From the IMG/VR virus record IMGVR_UViG_3300033143_005075, positions 1 through 64,000 of that record: a DNA stretch of 64,000 nt; one strand, written 5' to 3'. Source of the DNA: a virus. A model generated the notes under the pieces. The model was not told the DNA's origin, ran no database searches, and was given only the letters and a program-made list of their open reading frames with translations. Shown here in pieces: positions 49,227 to 58,169 of the stretch (position 1 is its first letter; each line of letters begins with the position of its first letter). Position numbers and translations under genes: made by a program.

Positions 49227-51718
49227 CTGAGATAGAAAGACTGAAAACAGAACTTAAATCTAAGCTCCTTGAATACATGGAGCTTAAAGGGGTCAAAAGA
49301 TCAACCGGTCAAAATTTCCGCTGCCCAAATAGTAATGCTCATAAACATGGTGACAGAGCGGCTTCGGCATCGTTTTGGAGAGACGGACCTGAGTATAGAT
49401 TTCTATGTCATGGTTGTGGACTAGGATATGACATCTTTAATATGGCTAACGTCGTAGATGGACTACCAATTAGGGGTAGCGCATTCGTTACTAAGACGAT
49501 TCCCATACTATGTAAGGACCTGGGAATTCACTTCGATGATACAATGTTGGATGATCGCTTCAAGAAGAAGATAGCTGCAGTAAAAGTCAACGAAGCTATT
49601 GTCCAGTATATGATCAAGAAGACAGAGAGACTTGAGAGATATCTAGGACAGAGGAACATGACTCTAGAAGACTCCAAGCTATATCTGATAGGCAACGTTA
49701 ACTATGGAGAACTATATACTCATCTCAGGAAGACACATAGCGAAGAACAGATTGAAGCCGCGGGTGCCGGATACGGTCCCAACGATGCGAGATCCAGCCT
49801 TGCTAAACAGCTCTTTCATCAAGATAGACTACTGTTCGGAGTATGTGATGAAGCCGGGGCTCCGATTGGATTTGCTGGTCGAGATATGTTATTCGAGGAG
49901 AAGAAAGCAAACAAAAACATTACTGGAAACATAGCTCCGAAGTATCTGAATACTAATAACACCAAAGCATACAAGAAGTCCGCAGCTATGTACCTACTGG
50001 ACAGAGCCTTAGAATATACTAGAACTAACGGAGAACTATACATCTTCGAAGGATACACAGATGCAATAACTGCACACAAGCACGGACTGAAAAACTCCGC
50101 AGCACTAGGTGGTGTATCATTCAGTGATGACCATCTAACTGTTATGATCTCTAATGAAGTCAGAAAGATCATCTTATGTCTGGACAGTGATGAGACAGGA
50201 CAGAACAAGATGCTAGGTACAGTCGAAAAGATCTTCAAGAATAACAGGGCTATATCCCTTGACTTGATCATCCTCCCTCCAGGAGAAGATGATCCTGATT
50301 CCATGATTCGGACAAAGGGTATCGAAGCATTCAAGAAACTGGATAGATACTCTCTACCAGAGTATATTATTCATAATACATTCGTTGCCAACAAAGATCC
50401 ACTGGGTGACGAAGACGAAAAGATCAATAATTTCATGAGATGGCTCACAGGTTACACGAAGCAACCTATGCTAAGACGTCGAGCTATCCAACAATTATCA
50501 GATGTACTGGAAAAACCCTTTGCTGAGATGTGGGATCAATTCGAATGGATCCGAACAGTCGAAGATGATAATATTGCAGGGAAGGCAGACAGTTGCTGGA
50601 GCCAAATGATCTCCGATGGCAAACGAATGAAGCTCAACGACAGAATCCTTTTGCTAGAGAAAGCACAAAGTCAACTCTTTACATTCACGAAGCATAGTAT
50701 TACTGGAGATGACAGAGATTATACACAGCAGCTTGAGGAACTGGAGAAGGCTACTGTTAATGCCCGCTTCCAGATGTTGAAGACAGGGATGGCTAGATTT
50801 GATAAGTATATTCAAATTCCAAAGGGAGCCGCTCTGATAGGTATGGCAGGATATCCAAATCATGGAAAGAGCGCATTCACCAGGAATTTAGCAATAGGAA
50901 TCGCAGCCAACAATCCAGACACGTTCATTATATACTGTAGTCTTGATGATCCAAGTACAGCAACTATTCCTGCTATTATAGCTAACATGATGAGCATGCC
51001 GATTAACAACGTAAAGTATCCAGGAAGCATAACCATACCTGAAATCAGGGAGGAATCACTGAAGAAGGTTGCACAAGGCTTCGACAACATGAGAAGGATG
51101 GCACTTGGTGAGCTTCAATGGAAGAACAAGATGTATGGAAGAGTCATTGTAAAAGACTCTAGTGAGGTTGTCTCTATCGTAGATATCAAGAGGCTTGTTG
51201 AAGTCTTCCATAACAAGAAGGAACTCTCCGGTAGGCAAATGGTGCTGTTCGTAGATAGTCTGCATAGCTTCATGGATGTTACATCGTACGGAGGAGACGC
51301 ACGCGCTAACGTTATGGATACTGCTCAACAGCTGAAGAGACTGGCTACCAAGTATGATATGCCCGTCTTTAGTGTGCTAGAGATGAACAAATCTGAGAGA
51401 ACTGGCAATCGGAAGCCCACTCTGAACAGTATTTCAGAGACAATAAGAATAGAATATTTGCTTGACTTAGGTGTGGTTATATGGAATGATCTACAAGCCA
51501 AGGGAGAAAAGGGCACTAAGTACTCCTGGAATGATGGTTCATCAGGAAGGACATATCCTTACCTTGATGCAGACATTCAGAAGAACAAGCTGGGGTATTT
51601 CAAGGGTAGTATACTCCAGAAGTTCAACCCTGTGATGAACCAGATGACAGAACTGTCCCTGGATGAACAGAAAGAGATCAGAACCAGGGAACAACAGAGT
51701 AACGGAGACTGGTCTTAA
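49223..51718 (+). CDS. Fused primase-helicase (DnaG-type TOPRIM plus DnaB-type motor)
   Basis: The product has 831 residues in T7 gp4-like order. Zinc finger: C-P-N ... H ... C-H-G-C (about residues 33-73). TOPRIM primase core: F-E-G-Y-T-D-A (about 275) and C-L-D-S-D-E-T-G (about 319). Helicase: Walker A M-A-G-Y-P-N-H-G-K-S (about 541-550), Walker B L-F-V-D-S-L-H, and a Q/N-containing strand V-L-E-M-N-K-S. It unwinds DNA and primes lagging-strand synthesis. It overlaps the previous gene by 4 bases. Confidence 0.9.
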   Translation: MTEIERLKTELKSKLLEYMELKGVKRSTGQNFRCPNSNAHKHGDRAASASFWRDGPEYRFLCHGCGLGYDIFNMANVVDGLPIRGSAFVTKTIPILCKDLGIHFDDTMLDDRFKKKIAAVKVNEAIVQYMIKKTERLERYLGQRNMTLEDSKLYLIGNVNYGELYTHLRKTHSEEQIEAAGAGYGPNDARSSLAKQLFHQDRLLFGVCDEAGAPIGFAGRDMLFEEKKANKNITGNIAPKYLNTNNTKAYKKSAAMYLLDRALEYTRTNGELYIFEGYTDAITAHKHGLKNSAALGGVSFSDDHLTVMISNEVRKIILCLDSDETGQNKMLGTVEKIFKNNRAISLDLIILPPGEDDPDSMIRTKGIEAFKKLDRYSLPEYIIHNTFVANKDPLGDEDEKINNFMRWLTGYTKQPMLRRRAIQQLSDVLEKPFAEMWDQFEWIRTVEDDNIAGKADSCWSQMISDGKRMKLNDRILLLEKAQSQLFTFTKHSITGDDRDYTQQLEELEKATVNARFQMLKTGMARFDKYIQIPKGAALIGMAGYPNHGKSAFTRNLAIGIAANNPDTFIIYCSLDDPSTATIPAIIANMMSMPINNVKYPGSITIPEIREESLKKVAQGFDNMRRMALGELQWKNKMYGRVIVKDSSEVVSIVDIKRLVEVFHNKKELSGRQMVLFVDSLHSFMDVTSYGGDARANVMDTAQQLKRLATKYDMPVFSVLEMNKSERTGNRKPTLNSISETIRIEYLLDLGVVIWNDLQAKGEKGTKYSWNDGSSGRTYPYLDADIQKNKLGYFKGSILQKFNPVMNQMTELSLDEQKEIRTREQQSNGDWS

Positions 51719-51754
51719 TAAGCCTCCTTGTGAGGTGCTCCTGACCGAGCATTT

Positions 51755-51800
51755 GGACAACACGATGCGGATACCCTCTCAGTCTGCATCGTGGCTGTCC
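51755..51800 (+). other. Long imperfect hairpin upstream of the gene at 51815
   Basis: GGACA (51755-51759) and CACGATGC (51761-51768) pair with GCATCGTG (51786-51793) and TGTCC (51796-51800), a 13-bp stem with a small internal loop and a 17-base apical loop. The hairpin ends four bases before AGGAAG of the next gene, so it could control its translation. No T-run. Confidence 0.55.
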
Positions 51801-51814
51801 TCTTAGGAAGTGGA

Positions 51815-52342
51815 ATGATGAAGAAGATTGAAGTAGACTATAGAGAAGCAGCTATTGAAAATCTCCCATATCGCCTAGCGATAGATGATGTTGGTATATA
51901 TGCAGCAGCTGTAACTGGCGGAAAGAATCCGTACGAAAAACGGACAGAAAGAATGGAAGGACATAACGAAGCAATAATGGGGATTGCGAAGAAGGCGAGT
52001 CAGATAGCAGACTTTATCAGGAAGCATCAATATCGAACTGAAATCGAGGACGCTCTTTTAAAGGATTGGATACACATTGACGCAGATGAAACCATCAAGC
52101 TATACGTAAATTGCAACGATGTATTTTGGTGGGCATGTGCAGACTCGGAAGAGATCAAGCCGGAAGAGATAAAAGGTCTACAAGAGTGCGTTGAATTATC
52201 TAAGGCTTATGGTACTATACTCTGGGCTTGCAGGAAGAGGGGCATGAGACCACAAAGCCCATGGTTCGAAGATCTCTCCAAGGAAGAGTTAAAGCTCTTT
52301 AAGGCATGTGGTCCAAAGAGAGACAAGAAGGATGAAGGATAG
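51815..52342 (+). CDS. Hypothetical protein
   Basis: The product has 175 residues. ATG 51815 follows AGGAAG at four bases (a GTG at 51791 would lie in the hairpin stem). Mixed helical protein with W-W-A-C-A and I-L-W-A-C-R-K-R. It ends in a Lys/Asp-rich tail. No family recognised. Confidence 0.55.
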   Translation: MMKKIEVDYREAAIENLPYRLAIDDVGIYAAAVTGGKNPYEKRTERMEGHNEAIMGIAKKASQIADFIRKHQYRTEIEDALLKDWIHIDADETIKLYVNCNDVFWWACADSEEIKPEEIKGLQECVELSKAYGTILWACRKRGMRPQSPWFEDLSKEELKLFKACGPKRDKKDEG

Positions 52343-52684
52343 AAGGAGAAATAGATTTTCTAGGTACGGTAGCAGAAAGGGCAGATGCGGGACACAAGTA
52401 GACGTACTTGTGAGCACGGTACCCTATAACGGGGTGCGTCAGTGCGCTTCAGAATGCATGTTACATGTTTTACATGTCATGCGATGTCCAGGGTTCGAAT
52501 CCCTGGTTGTGCCTAGCGGAGGGTCCATGCTGGAAAAGCAGCTCGGTAATAGAGTCAGTTGTCCTCCGATAATTAAGTAAATCAACTGGCATTCCCGGAT
52601 CTCCGTAAATAGGGGCGGAACTGGTTCGAGCATGATATCTACTAGGGCGACGCAGGTAGCCACTCCCTTGACCTGCTTTTTATA
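52343..52684 (+). other. Structured non-coding region with a tRNA-like T-arm
   Basis: No gene fits in this 342-base stretch. Visible elements: ACAAGTA-GACG-TACTTGT hairpin (near 52394-52411), GCATG/CATGC hairpin (near 52456-52482), a perfect T-arm CAGGG-TTCGAAT-CCCTG (52489-52505) followed by GTTGTGC, and CGGAGG/CCTCCG enclosing GGTAATAGAGTC (near 52516-52568). A complete cloverleaf could not be drawn: no upstream segment pairs well with GTTGTGC (GCACGGT at 52414 pairs only with three wobbles). It may be a degenerate or intron-split tRNA or an unrelated structured RNA. Confidence 0.45.
52652..52681 (+). terminator. Intrinsic terminator at the end of the structured region
   Basis: GCAGGT (52652-52657) pairs with ACCTGC (52671-52676) across a 13-base loop, followed directly by TTTTT. 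It ends three bases before the next ATG, so it would isolate the structured RNA from the gene behind it. Confidence 0.6.
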
Positions 52685-53515
52685 ATGGATATACAGTCAA
52701 CAAGATATGCACAGTGGTTTATGCTGTGCCCTACCTACGCTGATATCGCTGAGAACGGTGATACAAGAGTTGCTGAAGTAGTGTATGAACGTTCGGTCGT
52801 TTTCGCTATGGCTAGGTACATGACCCTCCAAGTTAAACGTAGAGAATACTCTTTACCCCTCCTCAAAAAGCTTCTCAGAGCGCTCTTAAAGCGCTTTGAT
52901 GAGCAACTCATCAATAAGGCCTACCGTGCCGTCGATAACCTTTCATTTTGTGTAGGGAAAGCTATTCATACTGGTGGAATATCCAGAAAAAGAGTAGCTG
53001 GTTTTAATCTCCCTGTACTATACGTAGGTGACGGGAACCCAATCAATCTCAATATTGACCTTATGTTGTCTGAGGTTAAGACTAGTGAGACCTCGAGTTC
53101 CAGTCCAAAGTTTGGCCTTCGCTTAATAATTTACCATTTAGATCCTGACAGGGAACCAAGCAAGGTATGGTTACTGTATAACCCACGAGTAATGGGGACA
53201 GTCTGCCTCGCATCCGATCTCATGTCGACGAATCCAGTCTTAGTAGACGTTATTTCTGCTTTCAGGAAAACTGTATATAGGCTGGATCTCACGCCAGAGT
53301 ACATAGACGAATGCAAACAAAACATCCACAGATTAGGGAGGCAGATGACCTATGGGATATTGGGGAAGAATGCAACGAGACGCTGCAGGAATTGTCCTTG
53401 CAGAGGAGAATGTGAACGAAGAGGAACAACGGGAAAGAACGATGTTCGAAAGATATCAGAAATATCCACAAGAGTTGATGGACCTCTTCTCAGAGGCATT
53501 GGTGGAGCTTCATAA
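52685..53515 (+). CDS. Possible PD-(D/E)XK-like protein with C-terminal Cys cluster
   Basis: The product has 276 residues. L-N-I-D-L-M-L-S-E-V-K-T-S (about residues 120-132) has the spacing of an (N/D)-x-D ... E-x-K nuclease core, and C-R-N-C-P-C-R-G-E-C near residue 235 could hold an iron-sulfur or zinc centre as in Cas4-type nucleases. The assignment is tentative: the full motif set is not clear. No Shine-Dalgarno site is visible at the ATG, which lies directly behind the terminator. The last 74 bases overlap the next gene. Confidence 0.5.
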   Translation: MDIQSTRYAQWFMLCPTYADIAENGDTRVAEVVYERSVVFAMARYMTLQVKRREYSLPLLKKLLRALLKRFDEQLINKAYRAVDNLSFCVGKAIHTGGISRKRVAGFNLPVLYVGDGNPINLNIDLMLSEVKTSETSSSSPKFGLRLIIYHLDPDREPSKVWLLYNPRVMGTVCLASDLMSTNPVLVDVISAFRKTVYRLDLTPEYIDECKQNIHRLGRQMTYGILGKNATRRCRNCPCRGECERRGTTGKNDVRKISEISTRVDGPLLRGIGGAS

Positions 53516-53810
53516 AGAAGGGCGAGTTAGTGACATAGATTTCCTCTTTGTCTATTCCTATATGATGACAAGGATGAATCTGAAAGACCTCGCTAGAAGG
53601 TATGTAGTTGGCTTCGATACTCCGGCGCCAACATATGCATCCAGACAGTATATCCACTTTGGGGTGGTACGTAAGGTCTGGAAGCTCATTGATGAGAGAG
53701 TCCGGGAAGAACATAATATACATAATATCATGCATGAAATGGAACAGAGAGAAGTGGCTTCTCAGATTCATCCAAAGGTAGATGAGCCGTTAGCAAAGAA
53801 TCTATTATAA
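53442..53810 (+). CDS. Hypothetical helical protein
   Basis: The product has 122 residues (ATG 53352 would add 30). CGGGAAAG lies before ATG 53442. It looks like a small helical DNA-binding-type protein: M-N-L-K-D-L-A-R-R-Y-V-V-G followed by S-R-Q-Y-I-H-F-G-V-V-R-K-V could be a helix-turn-helix. An acidic, His-rich tail follows. Function not established. Confidence 0.5.
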   Translation: MFERYQKYPQELMDLFSEALVELHKEGRVSDIDFLFVYSYMMTRMNLKDLARRYVVGFDTPAPTYASRQYIHFGVVRKVWKLIDERVREEHNIHNIMHEMEQREVASQIHPKVDEPLAKNLL

Positions 53811-53815
53811 ATTGC

Positions 53816-53844
53816 TTGACACGTTTGGTGATTTATGATACAGG
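53816..53844 (+). promoter_or_regulatory. Possible sigma-70-like promoter
   Basis: TTGACA at 53816-53821. The -10 is unclear: TACAGG at the 17-base distance, or TATGAT (834-839) at only 12. It lies just upstream of the resolvase gene. Confidence 0.35.
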
Positions 53845-53852
53845 AGACATAG

Positions 53853-54356
53853 ATGAGACTTATAACAGGTATTGACCCAGGACTCACAGGTGGTATTGTC
53901 ACTATTGCGGACAATGGTACTCTCTACAGTAAAGATGTAATGCCTCTCTGTAAGATTAAGGAGAAAGTACAATTAGATCTCGATGAACTGGGTAAGATTC
54001 TAAGTGCTGTTCAGGGGCTGAATCGTTACTTTGTGCTCGAGAAGGTGGCATCCATGCCTAAGCAGGGGGTCGCGAGTTCCTTTAAATTTGGTCGTATCTT
54101 TGGTATGATAGAAGGTATTCTGTCCGGGATCTCTGCTGCATATATTCTTGTACCACCACAGAGATGGACCAGAGAAATGACACGTAAATACACCGGTAAA
54201 GATCCAAAGATCAGAGCTAAACAAGCAGTTGTTGATCTATTTCCAGAAATAGATCTTCTAGCAACATCAAGATCAAAAGTACCTCATAGCGGTTTAGTTG
54301 ACGCCCTCCTTCTTGCAGAATACGGGCGTCGTAATATCACTCAACTGCTAAAATAA
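53853..54356 (+). CDS. RuvC-like Holliday junction resolvase
   Basis: The product has 167 residues. RNase H-fold order of RuvC: T-G-I-D-P-G-L-T-G-G (Asp8), V-L-E-K-V (Glu near residue 68), and the C-terminal V-D-A-L-L-L-A (Asp near residue 150) with a nearby Lys/His pair. It cuts four-way junctions in replication intermediates before packaging. AGGAGAC precedes the ATG. Confidence 0.85.
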   Translation: MRLITGIDPGLTGGIVTIADNGTLYSKDVMPLCKIKEKVQLDLDELGKILSAVQGLNRYFVLEKVASMPKQGVASSFKFGRIFGMIEGILSGISAAYILVPPQRWTREMTRKYTGKDPKIRAKQAVVDLFPEIDLLATSRSKVPHSGLVDALLLAEYGRRNITQLLK

Positions 54357-54367
54357 AAGGAGATAAA

Positions 54368-57109
54368 ATGAGACTATTTATCTGCGGCGAACACCCAATT
54401 AATCATTCAGGATTCTCTCAACTTACACATCATATCAGTCAGATCATTGATAACGAAATGAAATACGATGGTTGTCCTATCAGTGATGTCACAACTATTG
54501 GGTACAGCAGGGGCACCAACGAGGAATTCCCTACGAAATATAGGCTCATTAATGCAGCGACACCGTCCATTGTAGGTAGCATGCAAGGGACCATGATGGC
54601 TGAAGATGGTAAGTGTGGCATGCATACCCTACGCACTATGCTTAGAAATACCAATGAGAAATGCATAGTCCTGACCATCGGTGATCCATGGACATTCTGG
54701 TACATGAAGACAACAAAGCTCATGTTCCCTAAGATGAAATGGATCAGCTACCTTCCAGTAGAATCTACTGAACTAGTGGACGTCGCGAAGTTCTCCTTTC
54801 CTGGAAGGAATATTGAGTGTAACATCGGCCGGCTCTATTCATATGCAGATAAGATCATTGGATATACAAAGAATGGTATGAACGTTGTTCAGAAACTAGT
54901 CGGTAAAGACATCTGTAACTCATTCATCTATCATGGTATCGACAACAAGAGGTTGCGAAGCATAGAGCCCAGAGAGTTTAGACGTCTTAAGGATAAGTTC
55001 GTTGTTGGTACAGTCTGCCGAAACGGCTGGCGTAAAGCTCTCGATGTCCTTTTGATAGGCTTCGCCAATTTCATTAAGAAGTGGGAAGCACTCAAGAAGA
55101 AGGGACCAGAACCAGTCTTACTTCTTCATACACCCAGACATGATGTTGCAGGATGGGATCTACCTTCACTAGCTAGGAAGCTAGGCATTGAGAAGTATAT
55201 ACTGATATCTGATATGCTAGTAGACTCGTTCAAGAAAACCAGGGACCCCCGGACCGGAAGAATCAATTCAGGAGTGAAGAAGGGTGCATCACTAGAAGAC
55301 TTAGTCTCTCTGTATAAAGCCATGGATGTTTATATCAATGTGAGCAGAGGTGAGGGGTTTGGTATCCCCGTAATCGAGGCAATGAGTTTGGGTGTTCCTG
55401 TAGCATACATCGATCATGCAAATCTTGGTGAGATCTGTGAGTGCAAAGGCATCCCAATTGAAGTGGGTGGATATGAATACAAGGAGAACTATGAGATTCA
55501 GGCAGCAATAGCTAATCCCGAATCTATTGGCTTCGAGTTGGCTGAGATGTATAAGTATGCTCAGAAACAGGATGCTGCAACCATTACTGTTCCAGCTGGT
55601 ATCAAGTTCACTAATGAGTTGGACTGGAATGGTGCATCGATGATTAAACAATGGAAGGATGCAATCAAATCTACCGCGGAAGATTATGAGAAGGAAGAAG
55701 ACAAGACATATTCGAACCAGAGGGTTATTGCTCTCTCCACTTATAATGTGGAGTGTGGGATTGCTACATATACAGAGAACCTGATTAATAATCTTCAGCG
55801 CATCGACAAAAGAAGAGACTATTTAGTTCTCGACGATACCTCAGATCCAGAGAAGTATCTGGACCTCATCCTCGATTCAGATAAGGCTACGATCATACAC
55901 ATTCAGTATGAGCCCAACCTATTCTCACCAGAGAAGCTTATGCCGTTTATGGCTAAGCTAAAGTCCTTATCGGGTGGCAAGATTAAGACTGTCCTCACCA
56001 TGCATCAGGAAAATGAGCGCAGTATCAGAGGACTGGATGGCATCGCCGATAGCATTATCCTTCATTCGGATATGTTTAATATTGGAAACAGCCTTAAGTA
56101 TACTAATATTATCAAGGCGCAACATCCATTCTATACTGGGATTGAAATTATGAGAAAGGATGCTAGAGATAAAGTACGTGCTGATCTGGGATTCAAAGAA
56201 GATGACTTTGTTATTGGAACCACTGGTTTCCTCTTATCATACAAGATGATCCTTCAGATCTCAAAACAGATCATAGATATGATGAAAGACCGGCCGAAGT
56301 ATGCTCTGCTTCTCCCGGTCTCGCGACATAGGAATGATAGCGCAGGCTTTGCTAATAATGTTGTCGAAGAGATCATGTCATATGCTAAAGAGAACGGGGT
56401 AGGAGACCGTGTCGTGATCAAGCTTGGATTCCATGAACAATCCAAGCTGGTAGAATATCTGCAGTGTCTTGATATTGGTTGGATGTTTGTTAATAACCAG
56501 GCAGTCGGAGCCAATTCGGGCTCCGTACGCATGCTTATTAGTAGTGGAGTTCCATGTATCGTTGCTGGTAAGGGCAAGATGCATCATGAACTCTATAAGC
56601 TTAGGTGTACACTAAGTGTTGCTACCACAAATGACCCTGTCGAGTTTATCAAATCTGGATTAGAGTTTGCTGATGGGCAACCAGATCTCATCAAATCAAT
56701 GCGAACAAATTGTATCCAAGCAGCAGCTAGGTTTAGCTTTACAGCATTTGCTGCCATGCATAAGACGCAGATTTACGATCGTCTGTTTACACAGATACAG
56801 ATCGCAACATACACTACACAGGAGGTTGACAATGAGCAACGATGTAATGGAAAGATTCAAGGGCAAGATAGTATCGCTGGAACTTCCAATGATGGGCGGG
56901 AGAGCAGCAGGAATGGAGGGGAAACTCCTGGACTTCGATGCGAAGGACATGGTAGTGGAGACCAAAATCCCAGATCCGAGCGACTCAGCAATGGGATTCA
57001 TGGCAACAGTGCTCATCAGCAGACAGCTGGTAACAACAATAATCATGAAAGGAGACGTCAGCGTGCCTATGGTGGAGGGGAGCAGCCTCCTAGACAGCCA
57101 GGGAGATAA
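54368..57109 (+). CDS. Large glycosyltransferase with two GT-B domains
   Basis: The product has 913 residues. The first GT4-like unit (residues 1-440) contains the donor-binding pattern V-S-R-G-E-G-F-G-I-P-V-I-E-A-M (about 322-337). The second (about 455-820) starts with S-T-Y-N-V-E-C-G-I-A-T-Y-T-E-N, a typical GT4 acceptor-domain start, with a weaker E-A motif. Such enzymes can modify phage DNA, virion proteins or cell-surface glycans. The last 92 codons overlap the gene at 56832 in another frame and encode low-complexity Gly/Asn/Arg sequence, so the functional end may be near residue 822. Confidence 0.8.
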   Translation: MRLFICGEHPINHSGFSQLTHHISQIIDNEMKYDGCPISDVTTIGYSRGTNEEFPTKYRLINAATPSIVGSMQGTMMAEDGKCGMHTLRTMLRNTNEKCIVLTIGDPWTFWYMKTTKLMFPKMKWISYLPVESTELVDVAKFSFPGRNIECNIGRLYSYADKIIGYTKNGMNVVQKLVGKDICNSFIYHGIDNKRLRSIEPREFRRLKDKFVVGTVCRNGWRKALDVLLIGFANFIKKWEALKKKGPEPVLLLHTPRHDVAGWDLPSLARKLGIEKYILISDMLVDSFKKTRDPRTGRINSGVKKGASLEDLVSLYKAMDVYINVSRGEGFGIPVIEAMSLGVPVAYIDHANLGEICECKGIPIEVGGYEYKENYEIQAAIANPESIGFELAEMYKYAQKQDAATITVPAGIKFTNELDWNGASMIKQWKDAIKSTAEDYEKEEDKTYSNQRVIALSTYNVECGIATYTENLINNLQRIDKRRDYLVLDDTSDPEKYLDLILDSDKATIIHIQYEPNLFSPEKLMPFMAKLKSLSGGKIKTVLTMHQENERSIRGLDGIADSIILHSDMFNIGNSLKYTNIIKAQHPFYTGIEIMRKDARDKVRADLGFKEDDFVIGTTGFLLSYKMILQISKQIIDMMKDRPKYALLLPVSRHRNDSAGFANNVVEEIMSYAKENGVGDRVVIKLGFHEQSKLVEYLQCLDIGWMFVNNQAVGANSGSVRMLISSGVPCIVAGKGKMHHELYKLRCTLSVATTNDPVEFIKSGLEFADGQPDLIKSMRTNCIQAAARFSFTAFAAMHKTQIYDRLFTQIQIATYTTQEVDNEQRCNGKIQGQDSIAGTSNDGRESSRNGGETPGLRCEGHGSGDQNPRSERLSNGIHGNSAHQQTAGNNNNHERRRQRAYGGGEQPPRQPGR

Positions 57110-57119
57110 AGCTAAATAA
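56832..57119 (+). CDS. Small beta-rich protein overlapping the glycosyltransferase tail
   Basis: The product has 95 residues. A perfect AGGAGG lies six bases before ATG 56832. Alternating hydrophobic strands (I-V-S-L-E-L-P, D-M-V-V-E-T-K-I, F-M-A-T-V-L-I-S) resemble a small beta-barrel, Sm- or Hfq-like in length, but without a recognised signature. It lies in the +1 frame of the glycosyltransferase for 278 bases. Confidence 0.65.
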   Translation: MSNDVMERFKGKIVSLELPMMGGRAAGMEGKLLDFDAKDMVVETKIPDPSDSAMGFMATVLISRQLVTTIIMKGDVSVPMVEGSSLLDSQGDKAK

Positions 57120-57121
57120 CA

Positions 57122-57478
57122 ATGAAACTGATCAATACAGATGTGAAAAAGATTCCAAAGTCTAAGTCACTATATAGTATTGGGATGGCAATCGATTCCA
57201 GCATCTATTATGTGGCTATGGTCGACATCAATAGTCAGAAGAACTTCGTAGAAGAAGTATCACTCTCGCCAAGTAGGGAAAAGTTTACAGGGGTCTTCCG
57301 AGAGATACAAGACGAAGAAACCTGGAAGAAGGTCAGCGCATTCTTTAATGCGGCTGGACTTTTCGAACAGTTCTGGAAGGGCAAGAACTGGAGGTGGCAT
57401 AGAGAGAATGGCAAAGAAGTCGTACCAGACTGGTTCCAACGGAAATATAACGATCCGGCACCAGACAAGAAATCGTAG
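57122..57478 (+). CDS. Hypothetical protein
   Basis: The product has 118 residues. Beta-rich N-terminal half (Y-S-I-G-M-A-I-D-S-S-I-Y-Y-V-A-M-V-D) and a Trp-rich C-terminal half (F-W-K-G-K-N-W-R-W-H-R). No family recognised. Its last 71 bases overlap the next possible gene. Confidence 0.55.
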   Translation: MKLINTDVKKIPKSKSLYSIGMAIDSSIYYVAMVDINSQKNFVEEVSLSPSREKFTGVFREIQDEETWKKVSAFFNAAGLFEQFWKGKNWRWHRENGKEVVPDWFQRKYNDPAPDKKS

Positions 57479-58169
57479 TCTTACGTACACAGTAGACATT
57501 AACCACGTAGCACCAGCGATCATGTACCTACTCGACTTCCTTAAGTCGAGTAGGTATCTTGTTCTAAGTAGTAGTATCGCGAAGAGGTGTGGGTTTCATG
57601 AGTATATCCATCGTCATGAGAAGCTATGCTGGACGGTGGTGCGACTCTGTACAAAGACTTATCCTATCATCGCAGCACAAGATGCCTTCCGACAGATGTT
57701 CCATAAGCCCTTAAGTATCTATGGGTGGGATACCTTGTGGTCAGATCTTTGGTATGATTCATTCTATGTTATGCCTCAACGCTTTCGACCAGTTAACAAA
57801 ACAAAAATATATACAGAGTATCTTCCTTACTTCCTCAGGATGCTTCCTTTGTATACATCAAAAGCATTACTTAAGATACATAAGACATATAAGAGACACC
57901 TTCGCTCATCTATTCATCCTGTTATAGAGCTTAACGATGATTATATAGATAATAAGAAGAAAGCACTAACCAGATTAGATCTTATTAAGCGCCTTGTTTC
58001 TATGGAACAGGCGCCAAATAGTACCATCCAGAATATGTATTATTATCTTAAGGATGTTGGAAATGTTAAAGACTCTGGCTATGTGGGATTCGGAAAGCTA
58101 TTAGGATATAAGGACTTAGATGCTGCAGGACTTAGACGCATCGGATTCTCGGTTTTGAACTCACATTAG
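57408..58169 (+). CDS. Hypothetical basic protein
   Basis: The product has about 253 residues if ATG 57408 is used (GGAGG 12 bases upstream). Starts near 57522 or later are possible because a strong hairpin at 57525-57556 lies in the N-terminal coding part. The protein is rich in Tyr, Arg and Lys with helical repeats (L-P-Y-F-L-R-M-L-P-L-Y). Unknown family. Its last 38 bases overlap the end of the minus-strand gene that converges on it. Confidence 0.5.
   Translation: MAKKSYQTGSNGNITIRHQTRNRSLTYTVDINHVAPAIMYLLDFLKSSRYLVLSSSIAKRCGFHEYIHRHEKLCWTVVRLCTKTYPIIAAQDAFRQMFHKPLSIYGWDTLWSDLWYDSFYVMPQRFRPVNKTKIYTEYLPYFLRMLPLYTSKALLKIHKTYKRHLRSSIHPVIELNDDYIDNKKKALTRLDLIKRLVSMEQAPNSTIQNMYYYLKDVGNVKDSGYVGFGKLLGYKDLDAAGLRRIGFSVLNSH
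57525..57556 (+). repeat. Perfect 14-bp inverted repeat with 4-base loop
   Basis: TACCTACTCGACTT (57525-57538), loop CCTT, AAGTCGAGTAGGTA (57543-57556). By far the longest uninterrupted stem in the window. Only a weak T-run follows (TCTTGTTC). It could be a terminator or stability element if the gene at 57408 actually starts downstream, or a binding site. Confidence 0.75.
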
